Shown: positions 1 through 6,893 of the stretch, piece after piece
How the letters are laid out: each line of letters opens with the position of its first letter
How positions within the stretch are numbered: position 1 is the first letter of the stretch
Assembly (NCBI GenBank): GCA_001724315.1
Contig: MEEC01000011.1
Coordinates: forward strand, 1-29,244
Direction of reading: 5' to 3'
Source: Lautropia sp. SCN 70-15
GTDB taxonomy: Bacteria > Pseudomonadota > Gammaproteobacteria > Burkholderiales > Burkholderiaceae_E
Length of the DNA: 29,244 bases
Made by a program: the position numbers and the translations under genes
Notes under the pieces: generated by a model
Told to the model about the DNA's origin: nothing
Database searches by the model: none
What the model saw: only the letters and a program-made list of their open reading frames with translations

Positions 1-108
1 CGTGTCGTCGGTGATCGCGCCGGCGTCGTCCTGCGGCACGTTCAGGTCGGCGCGGATGAACACCCGCTTGCCCTTCAGGTCCAGGTCCTCGAGTCGCTTG
101 AATCGCAT
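1..108 (-). CDS. pgk: phosphoglycerate kinase, N-terminal 36 residues (runs off the window)
   Basis: The visible 36 codons begin with ATG at 106-108 and encode the phosphoglycerate kinase N-terminus: a short lead, then LKGKRVFIRADLNVP followed by an acidic stretch and ITDDT. The RADLNVP segment belongs to the 3-phosphoglycerate-binding basic patch of the family, and the Arg and Asp/Asn expected there are present. The enzyme makes ATP and 3-phosphoglycerate from 1,3-bisphosphoglycerate in the cytoplasm. It starts 8 bases after the stop of the small gene at 117-434, so it is probably the distal gene of a tkt-gap-orf-pgk operon. The Shine-Dalgarno is weak. An ATG at 111-113 lies in another frame. 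The identification is firm; the rest of the gene is outside the window. Confidence 0.93.
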   Translation of the reverse strand, partial: MRFKRLEDLDLKGKRVFIRADLNVPQDDAGAITDDT

Positions 109-116
109 CGCATCAC

Positions 117-434
117 TCACAGTTCGTGCAGCCTCTGCTCCAGCTCGGCGAGCTCGCCCTCGTCGAGGAGCTCGAGCGGATTGCTGCCATCGCGCGACAG
201 CCAGTCGGTGAAGCCGGCCTCGCGGCCGTCGGACAGCCGCACGCGGGCCACGTGGTCCAGGCTGGCGCTGTCGACGAAGAAGACGATGGTGGCGTCGCCG
301 GCCTCGACCGCCCATTCGCCGACCGCCACCGAGACCAGCGGCCGGCCGGTGCCGGCGCGCCGCAGCGCCCGCGTGCCTGCCAGCAGCTCGCGAATCAGGG
401 CCGCCGCTTCGGCGGCCGCCAGATGCCCCGCCAC
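117..434 (-). CDS. small conserved hypothetical protein between gap and pgk
   Basis: A 105-residue acidic protein with a GTG start (432-434), 7 bases after the gap stop and 8 bases before the pgk start, so it sits inside the glycolytic operon. There is no signal peptide or membrane segment. The order is an Ala-rich helix (about 1-28), a strand-rich middle (VSVAVGEWAVEAG, IVFFVDSASLDHV), an SDGRE turn, then a C-terminal helix (LLDEGELAELEQRL). From memory this matches a family of roughly 100-residue hypothetical proteins in Pseudomonas and Burkholderiales. Those show a G-W-x-V strand, an F-x-D-x-x-x-LD segment, an (S/P)DGR turn and W-x-x-x-G-x-x-P-x-x-LL near the end. I know no function. The tight spacing and coding-like third positions favour a real gene over a shadow frame. 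Confidence 0.72.
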   Translation of the reverse strand: MAGHLAAAEAAALIRELLAGTRALRRAGTGRPLVSVAVGEWAVEAGDATIVFFVDSASLDHVARVRLSDGREAGFTDWLSRDGSNPLELLDEGELAELEQRLHEL

Positions 435-441
435 GCCGGGC

Positions 442-1452
<1,011 letters not shown>

Positions 1453-1497
1453 GGCAGTTTTCCCGGGAGGTTGGATGGATTCGTTCGGAAGCGGCGT

Positions 1498-3570
1498 TCA
1501 GCCGGCGCGCCGGCGCAGGACCTCGCGCACCGTGTCGGCCACGTTCTCGGCGGTGAAGCCGAAGTGCTGGAACAGCGCGCCGGCAGGCGCCGACTCGCCG
1601 AAGGCGTCGATGCCCACGACCGCGTCGCAGCGGTACTTCCACCAGAAGTCGCTGACGCCGGCCTCGACCGCCACGCGCGGCAGCCCTTCGGGCAGCACCA
1701 CGCTCTTCCAGGCGGTTTCCTGGCGATCGAACACGGTGGTGGACGGCATGGAGACGATGCGCACCGCGATGCCGTCGGCGGCCAGCAGCTCGCGCGCGGC
1801 CAGCGCGAGCCCGACTTCGGAGCCGGTGGCGATGATGACCGCCGCCGCCTCTTCGGCGTCGCGCAGCACGTAGCCGCCGCGGTGGATCGCGTCGACCTGA
1901 CGCTCGGAGCGGGTCACGAAGGGCACGGCCTGGCGCGAGAACAGCAGCGAGCTGGGGCCGTCGCGGCGCGAGATCGCCTCGGCCCAGGCCACCACGCTCT
2001 CGACCGGGTCGCAGGGCCGCCAGAGGTCCATGTTGGGGATCAGCCGCAGCGACGACGCCTGCTCGACCGCCTGGTGGGTCGGGCCATCCTCGCCCAGCCC
2101 GATCGAATCGTGGGTGTAGACGTAGATCACCCGCTGCTTCATCAGCGCCGCCATGCGCAGCGCGTTGCGCGCGTAGTCGGAGAAGGTGAGGAAGGTGCCG
2201 CCGTAGGGAATGAAGCCGCCGTGCAGGGCCATCCCGTTGAGGAGGCCGCTCATGCCGAACTCGCGCACCCCGAAGTTGATGTGCCGGGCGTTGGCGAAGG
2301 ACGCGTCGGCGCGCAGCGCGCCCGCGCCCTTGAAATCGGTCAGGTTGCTGCCGGTCAGGTCGGCCGAGCCGCCCACCAGATCGGGAATGGCCGGCCCGAA
2401 GTGGTTCAGCGCGTTCTGCGACGCCTTGCGGGTCGCGATGGTCTCGCCCCTGGCGAGCGCCTCGGCGAGCGCCGCCTCGAGCGCGTCGTCGAAGCTGGCC
2501 GGCAGCTCGCCGCGCATGCGGCGCTCGAACTCGGCGGCCTCGGCCGGGTGCTCGGCCGCATAGGCCTCGAACAGCTTCTGCCAGGTCTCCTCGCGCGCGG
2601 CGCCGGCTTCGCGGGCGTCCCAGGCGGCGTAGATGTCGGCGGGGACCTCGAAAGGACCGTACGGCCAGCCGATGGCGGCACGGGTGGCCGCGATCTCGTC
2701 CTTGCCCAGGGGCTCGCCGTGGGCCTTGGCCGAGTCGACGCGGTTCGGCGAGCCCTTGCCGATGTGCGTGCGGCACTGGATGAGCGTGGGGGCGAAGACG
2801 CCGTCGCGACCGTTCGAGCCCCAGTCGCGGGCCATGGCGATGGCCGCGTCGAGCGCCTCGACGTCGTGTCCGTCGACGTCGGGGATCACGTGCCAGCCGT
2901 AGGCCTGGAAGCGGCGCGCGGTGTCGTCGGAGAACCAGTGCCGCACCTGGCCGTCGATCGAGATGCCGTTGTCGTCGTACAGCACCACGAGCTTGGACAG
3001 CCTCAGCGTGCCGGCCAGCGAGCAGGCCTCGTGCGAGATGCCTTCCATCAGGCAGCCGTCGCCGGCGAACACCCAGGTGAAGTGGTCCACGACAGCGAAG
3101 CCGTCGCGGTTGAAGCGGTCGGCGAGGATCTTCTCCGACAGCGCCATGCCCACCGCGTTGGCCAGCCCCTGGCCGAGCGGCCCGGTGGTGGTCTCCACGC
3201 CGGGCGTGACGCCGACCTCGGGGTGCCCCGGCGTGCGCGAGTGCAGCTGGCGGAAGTTGCGCAGCTCGTCGATGGGCAGCGCGTAGCCGGTGAGATGCAG
3301 CAGCGAGTAGAGCAGCATCGAGCCGTGGCCGTTCGACAGCACGAAGCGGTCGCGGTCGGCCCAGGCCGGGTTCGCCGGGTTGTGCTTCAGGTGGCGCGAC
3401 CACAACGCGACGGCGATCTCGGCCATGCCCATCGGCATGCCCGGGTGTCCCGAGTTGGCCTGCTGGACCGCATCCATGGACAGTGCGCGGATCGCGTTGG
3501 CCATCGCCGAGGCGGGCACGCCCCCCGGAGACTGGCGGTTCGACTGGTCTGCGCGTTCGGAGTTGCCCAT
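1498..3570 (-). CDS. tkt: transketolase
   Basis: A 690-residue transketolase, which moves two-carbon ketol units between sugar phosphates in the pentose phosphate pathway using thiamine diphosphate. Visible motifs are SGHPGMPMG (40-48) with the TPP-contacting His, NGHGS (80-84), GPLGQG (130-135), the TPP/metal motif GDGCLMEG (170-177) continuing to Asn201, and VREFGMSG in the pyrimidine domain carrying the catalytic Glu. Length is normal for the family. I chose the ATG at 3568-3570 because AAGGA lies about 10 bases upstream on the minus strand. The in-frame extension to 3639 adds 23 residues without family similarity. It is the first gene of the tkt-gap-orf-pgk run and diverges from speD-speE. 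Confidence 0.96.
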   Translation of the reverse strand: MGNSERADQSNRQSPGGVPASAMANAIRALSMDAVQQANSGHPGMPMGMAEIAVALWSRHLKHNPANPAWADRDRFVLSNGHGSMLLYSLLHLTGYALPIDELRNFRQLHSRTPGHPEVGVTPGVETTTGPLGQGLANAVGMALSEKILADRFNRDGFAVVDHFTWVFAGDGCLMEGISHEACSLAGTLRLSKLVVLYDDNGISIDGQVRHWFSDDTARRFQAYGWHVIPDVDGHDVEALDAAIAMARDWGSNGRDGVFAPTLIQCRTHIGKGSPNRVDSAKAHGEPLGKDEIAATRAAIGWPYGPFEVPADIYAAWDAREAGAAREETWQKLFEAYAAEHPAEAAEFERRMRGELPASFDDALEAALAEALARGETIATRKASQNALNHFGPAIPDLVGGSADLTGSNLTDFKGAGALRADASFANARHINFGVREFGMSGLLNGMALHGGFIPYGGTFLTFSDYARNALRMAALMKQRVIYVYTHDSIGLGEDGPTHQAVEQASSLRLIPNMDLWRPCDPVESVVAWAEAISRRDGPSSLLFSRQAVPFVTRSERQVDAIHRGGYVLRDAEEAAAVIIATGSEVGLALAARELLAADGIAVRIVSMPSTTVFDRQETAWKSVVLPEGLPRVAVEAGVSDFWWKYRCDAVVGIDAFGESAPAGALFQHFGFTAENVADTVREVLRRRAG

Positions 3571-3660
3571 GCCTCGGTCCTTGATCGGGAGAAGGAGTCG
3601 GCGCCATCCGGCACCGGGAATCGGCGCCGCCCGGCACACGCCTCGACGCGCGAATCCAAA

Positions 3661-3740
3661 CCCGCGATTCTACCAAACGGCCCATGGCCGTGACTGTGGC
3701 GCGACACACGGATTTGATAGAATTAAAAGTTTTTCGGGCC
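3661..3740. promoter_or_regulatory. AT-rich divergent promoter region between tkt and speD-speE
   Basis: The 265 bases between the divergent tkt and speD-speE starts contain one clearly AT-rich patch (about 3710-3735) in otherwise very GC-rich DNA. On the plus strand TAGAAT at 3718-3723 could be a -10 box. On the minus strand another TAGAAT (plus positions 3666-3671) could serve tkt. Neither has a good -35 hexamer at 16-18 bases, so these are candidate promoters only. Confidence 0.35.
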
Positions 3741-3835
3741 CGCGGGCTCGCCACCTTTCCATTGGTCCGGCATATCGGCGCGGCGTGATGCCTGCGGCGA
3801 GCGGGCTAGGAAACCAGGACGGGGTTGGTCGAAAC

Positions 3836-5086
3836 ATGCAGGGATTGCATCTGACCGCCGATCTGTACGGATGCCAATGCGAGGCCTCCCTGCTGATCGA
3901 CGCGGAAACGCTCGCCGGACTGTGCCGGCAATCGGTCGCGAACGCGGGCCTCACGCTCGTCGACGAGAAGTACTTCACGTTTCCCGAATGGGAAGGACAG
4001 CCCGGCGGCGTCACCGGCGCGGCGCTGCTGGCCGAGTCGCACCTGGCGGTGCACACCTGGCCCGAGCGCGGCGGGGTCACGCTCGACGTCTACGTCTGCA
4101 ACTTCTCGACCGACAACTCGCACAAGGCCGAGCAGCTGCTCGACGACCTGATCGTGGCCTTCGCGCCGCGCCAGCAGAGCACCAACCGCATCCTGCGCGG
4201 TTCGCAGGATCCCGAGACGCGGTCCGACGAATTGCTGCTCGAGTGGCTCAACGCCGATTCGGCCTATGGCTTCCGGGCAACGCGCCGGCTCGAGACGGTC
4301 CGCACGCCCTACCAGATGCTCGAGGTCTTCGACACGCCGCAATGGGGCAAGCTGTTCCGTCTCGACGGCTGCTACATGACCTCCGAGCGCGACGAGTTCT
4401 TCTACCACGAGCCCATCGTGCACGCGGCGGCGATCGCGCATCCCGCGCCTCGCTCGGCGCTGGTCATCGGCGGCGGCGACGGCGGCTCCAGCGAGGAGCT
4501 GCTCAAGCACCCGTCGATGCAGCGGGTGGTCATGGCCGAGCTCGACCCCGAGGTGGTCCGGGTCGCCCGCGAGCACCTCGCGGGCGTGCACCACGGCGTG
4601 TTCGACGACCCGCGCCTGACGGTCGAGATCGGCGACGGCTGGAAGTACGTCGAGCGCCTGGCCGGGCAGGCCGACGGCGAGCGCTTCGACCTGGTCGTGC
4701 TGGACCTGACCGACCCCGACACGCCGGCGCACCAGTTGTACACGCCGGAGTTCTTCCGCCTGGTGAAGCGCGTGCTCGCGCCCGGCGGCGCGCTCACGCT
4801 GCACATCGGCTCGCCCGTCTACAACCCGGATCGAGTCCGCGAGCTGGTCTCCCACCTGTCGGGCGTGTTCGGCATCGTGCGGCCCTTCGGCCTCTACGTG
4901 CCGCTCTACGGCGCCTTCTGGGGGATGGCCTGCGCCTCCGACGCGCTGGATCCGCTGGCGATCGAGCCCGATGCGGTCGAGCGCCGGCTGGCCGAGCGCG
5001 GGATCGGCGACCTGCAGTACTTCAACGGCGACGTGCATCGCGCGCTGTTCGCGCTGCCCAACTTCTTTCGCAAGCTGGTCGGCTGA
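3836..5086 (+). CDS. speD-speE: S-adenosylmethionine decarboxylase / spermidine synthase fusion
   Basis: One 416-residue protein carries two consecutive steps of spermidine synthesis. Residues 1 to about 115 are a bacterial-type pyruvoyl AdoMet decarboxylase proenzyme. ESHLAVHTWPE gives the self-cleavage site Glu67-Ser68 (Ser68 becomes pyruvoyl), with His73 and Cys88. The Ser-His-Cys spacing (5 and 20) equals that of the Thermotoga enzyme (63/68/83). After a linker, residues about 135-416 are an aminopropyltransferase: GGGDGG (212-217) binds decarboxylated AdoMet, AELDPEV holds the acidic nucleotide contacts, and DLTDPDTP supplies Asp290 and Asp293. Such fusions are known in several bacterial phyla. 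I chose ATG 3836 because SpeD proteins start M-x-GLHL. An upstream in-frame ATG at 3788 adds 16 unrelated residues. Spermidine output assumes putrescine as acceptor. Confidence 0.93.
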   Translation: MQGLHLTADLYGCQCEASLLIDAETLAGLCRQSVANAGLTLVDEKYFTFPEWEGQPGGVTGAALLAESHLAVHTWPERGGVTLDVYVCNFSTDNSHKAEQLLDDLIVAFAPRQQSTNRILRGSQDPETRSDELLLEWLNADSAYGFRATRRLETVRTPYQMLEVFDTPQWGKLFRLDGCYMTSERDEFFYHEPIVHAAAIAHPAPRSALVIGGGDGGSSEELLKHPSMQRVVMAELDPEVVRVAREHLAGVHHGVFDDPRLTVEIGDGWKYVERLAGQADGERFDLVVLDLTDPDTPAHQLYTPEFFRLVKRVLAPGGALTLHIGSPVYNPDRVRELVSHLSGVFGIVRPFGLYVPLYGAFWGMACASDALDPLAIEPDAVERRLAERGIGDLQYFNGDVHRALFALPNFFRKLVG

Positions 5087-5136
5087 GCGGCCCGCGCGAG
5101 CGCGCCGAAGCCGGGATCGAGGCAGACCGGACCGAG

Positions 5137-5871
5137 ATGACCCGCGTCCTCTTCGACGGCCACGCCGGGGCCTGCGCCCCCGGCGACCGGGTGGCGCTCG
5201 GCGAGCGCCGCTCGCATCACCTGGTTCGCGTGCTGCGGCTGAGGGCCGGCGAGCGCGTGGAGGCCTTCGACGGTGCCGGCAGCGTCTTTGCCGCGACGAT
5301 CGCCGAGGCCGACCCGAAGCGCAGCGTGCTGCTGCTCGGTGAGCGCCTGTCACGCGAGACCGAGAGCCCGCTGTCGATCACGCTGGCCCAGTGCCTGTCG
5401 AGCGCCGAGCGGATGGACTGGACGATCGAGAAGGCAGTCGAGCTCGGCGCGCGCGCGATCGTGCCGCTCGAGTCGGATCGCTCCCAGGTCAGGCTCGACG
5501 CATCGCGTGCCGCCCGCAAGCACGATCACTGGCTGCGGATCGTGGAGTCGGCCTGCGCGCAGTCCGGTCGCGCCTGGCTGCCGGTGCTGCATCCGCTGGA
5601 ATCGCTGCGCGCATTCGTCGGCGACGGCGTGCCGGGCCGCCGCCTGGTGCTCGCGCCGGGAGCGCAGGTGCCGCTGTCGGCCGCGGGCGTGGCGCGCGGC
5701 GACGCGGTGACCCTGCTGGCAGGCCCCGAGTCGGGCTTCGGCGAGGCCGAGCTGGCGCTCGCGATCGCGGCCGGCTTCCAGCCGGTGTCGCTGGGCCCGC
5801 GAATCCTGCGCACGGAAACCGCCGGCCTGGCCGCGATCGCAACGCTGCAAGCGCTCGCCGGCGATTTCTGA
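5137..5871 (+). CDS. rsmE: 16S rRNA (uracil1498-N3)-methyltransferase RsmE
   Basis: A 244-residue SPOUT-class methyltransferase, normal in length for RsmE, which methylates N3 of U1498 in 16S rRNA of the 30S subunit. The N-terminal part (1 to about 75) is the PUA-like RNA-binding domain, with the RSHHLVRVLRLRAGE signature. The C-terminal knot carries IEKAVELG near 95-103, GPESGFGEAEL (usual family form GPEGG, so the second Gly is Ser here) and LGPRILRTETAGLAAI, which forms the AdoMet-binding trefoil knot. It starts 50 bases after speD-speE on the same strand. Co-transcription is plausible but without an obvious functional link. ATG 5137 is supported by alignment to the family N-terminus. Confidence 0.95.
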   Translation: MTRVLFDGHAGACAPGDRVALGERRSHHLVRVLRLRAGERVEAFDGAGSVFAATIAEADPKRSVLLLGERLSRETESPLSITLAQCLSSAERMDWTIEKAVELGARAIVPLESDRSQVRLDASRAARKHDHWLRIVESACAQSGRAWLPVLHPLESLRAFVGDGVPGRRLVLAPGAQVPLSAAGVARGDAVTLLAGPESGFGEAELALAIAAGFQPVSLGPRILRTETAGLAAIATLQALAGDF

Positions 5872-5880
5872 AGGCAGTCA

Positions 5881-6030
5881 GGGGAAGCACGCCCGGCCCG
5901 CGGGCGCTCGGATGACACGCGCCCGGTCAGTGGGCGCTCAGGGGAAAGTCGCCCAGTCAGTGGGCGCTCAGGTGAAACGCGCCCAGTCAGTGGGCGCTCA
6001 GGGGAAACGCGCCCATTCAGTGGGCGCTCA
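5881..6030. repeat. five tandem 30-bp units, each with an internal hairpin
   Basis: Five head-to-tail 30-bp units begin at 5881, 5911, 5941, 5971 and 6001. The central part is GCGCCCA-GTCAG-TGGGCGC, a 7-bp stem with a 5-base loop, followed by a GCTCAGGGGAAA-like joiner. Units 3-5 are nearly identical and units 1-2 diverged. The innermost pair changes in a coordinated way: A-T in units 3, 4 and 5, G-T in unit 2, G-C in unit 1. The array fills most of the gap between the convergent rsmE and barstar-like genes, and the barstar stop (6028-6030) is inside unit 5. There is no T-run, so it is not a textbook intrinsic terminator, though stacked hairpins could still stop or protect transcripts from both sides. 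Confidence 0.9.
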
Positions 6031-6462
6031 GGCCCCGCTGGCCGCCCGGTCGCTCGGCGCTCCGGCCACCGAATAGAACACGCGGAACGCGGTGTCGCGA
6101 TCGTAGAAGAAGTCCGCGGCGTCGCGGAACACGTCGAGCAGCGCGTTGCGCTGTTCGCGCCCGAAGTTTCGCGTGTCGGGAAGGTTCTGGAGGATCACCA
6201 GGAAACCCGGGTGCTCGGCGTCGGCCAGCGGCTGCAGGTCGGTGACGCAATCGTAGAGCGCGTCGAGATTGCGCCCGAAGTACGGCGGCAGCGCGAAGGC
6301 GTCGGCGATCGCCCCCATCACCGAGTCGCGGTCGGTGGCGCCGGACAGGTCCACCGCGAGCAGGCGCTGGTCGGCGCGCTCGGCCGCTCGCTTCAGGGAG
6401 TCGCCGTCGTAGGCGCCCAGCGGCAAAACGGCATGAGGCGGGATGTTGCTCAACGCACCCAT
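6028..6462 (-). CDS. barstar family protein, probable RNase inhibitor
   Basis: A 144-residue cytoplasmic protein with a clear barstar signature, LPPYFGRNLDALYDCVTDL (58-76). Asp67 and Asp71 align with barstar Asp35 and Asp39, which plug the RNase active site. Tyr70 replaces barstar Trp38. The N-terminus is about 30 residues longer than classical barstar, and the C-terminal strand (AFRVFYSV) is present. The gene lies 4 bases downstream of the secreted ribonuclease at 6467-6844, so the two are surely co-transcribed. The role inferred is binding and silencing of that RNase inside the producing cell. The stop codon lies in the last unit of the hairpin repeat array. Confidence 0.9.
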   Translation of the reverse strand: MGALSNIPPHAVLPLGAYDGDSLKRAAERADQRLLAVDLSGATDRDSVMGAIADAFALPPYFGRNLDALYDCVTDLQPLADAEHPGFLVILQNLPDTRNFGREQRNALLDVFRDAADFFYDRDTAFRVFYSVAGAPSDRAASGA

Positions 6463-6466
6463 CTTC

Positions 6467-6844
6467 TCACTCCCTTATCCGCCTGAAGCTGCGGTAGTGA
6501 TCGTCGGTGTACCAGAAGTCGCCGGAGGCCTTCGGGTCGCCGCCCACCACGATGCGGCGGGCCCCGCGATCACGCGACCCCGGCGTGGGCACCGTGTATT
6601 CCTTGTAGTGTCCACGAGGCCGCGCCGGAAGCAAACCCTCGCGATTGAAGAAGGTCGTGCCGTCCTTCGAGTACGGAAACGGCCCGCCACGCCGGATCAG
6701 CGCGTAGGTGGCCTGCGCCTCGGCCGGCAAGGCCTTGAGCGCGATCTCGTTGCCGGCGGGGCCGGAATCGACGCGTGGGGAGCACGCTCCCGAAGCGAGC
6801 GCGAGAACGAGAAGGCCGAGGGAGAGAAGGCGTCGCCAGATCAT
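6467..6844 (-). CDS. secreted guanyl-specific ribonuclease (RNase Sa / barnase family)
   Basis: A 125-residue protein: an N-terminal export signal (MIWRRLLSLGLLVLALASGAC), a short spacer and a microbial ribonuclease domain (about 40-125). The catalytic set of RNase Sa is intact. EYTVPTPGSRDRGARR gives general base Glu82 and Arg97 with the same spacing as Glu54/Arg69, and YTDDHYRSF gives the general acid His116, three residues further on because of a longer loop. It should cleave single-stranded RNA 3' of guanosine. The signal could be cut before Cys21 as a lipoprotein, but Ser at -3 is atypical, so signal peptidase I cleavage is possible. Its barstar-like partner follows after 4 bases. It lies 49 bases downstream of the DUF1631 gene. 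Confidence 0.9.
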   Translation of the reverse strand: MIWRRLLSLGLLVLALASGACSPRVDSGPAGNEIALKALPAEAQATYALIRRGGPFPYSKDGTTFFNREGLLPARPRGHYKEYTVPTPGSRDRGARRIVVGGDPKASGDFWYTDDHYRSFRRIRE

Positions 6845-6893
6845 GCGGGCATGGTAAACGCCTTCCCCTGCCCAGGGAACGACCGCGACGCGA

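Noticed and set aside
5881..6030. CRISPR array
   Set aside because: The 30-bp units are contiguous with no spacers, and no cas genes are nearby.
5881..6030. Rho-independent terminator
   Set aside because: Stems are strong but no T-run follows any of them on either strand; I list the array as a repeat with possible termination activity only.
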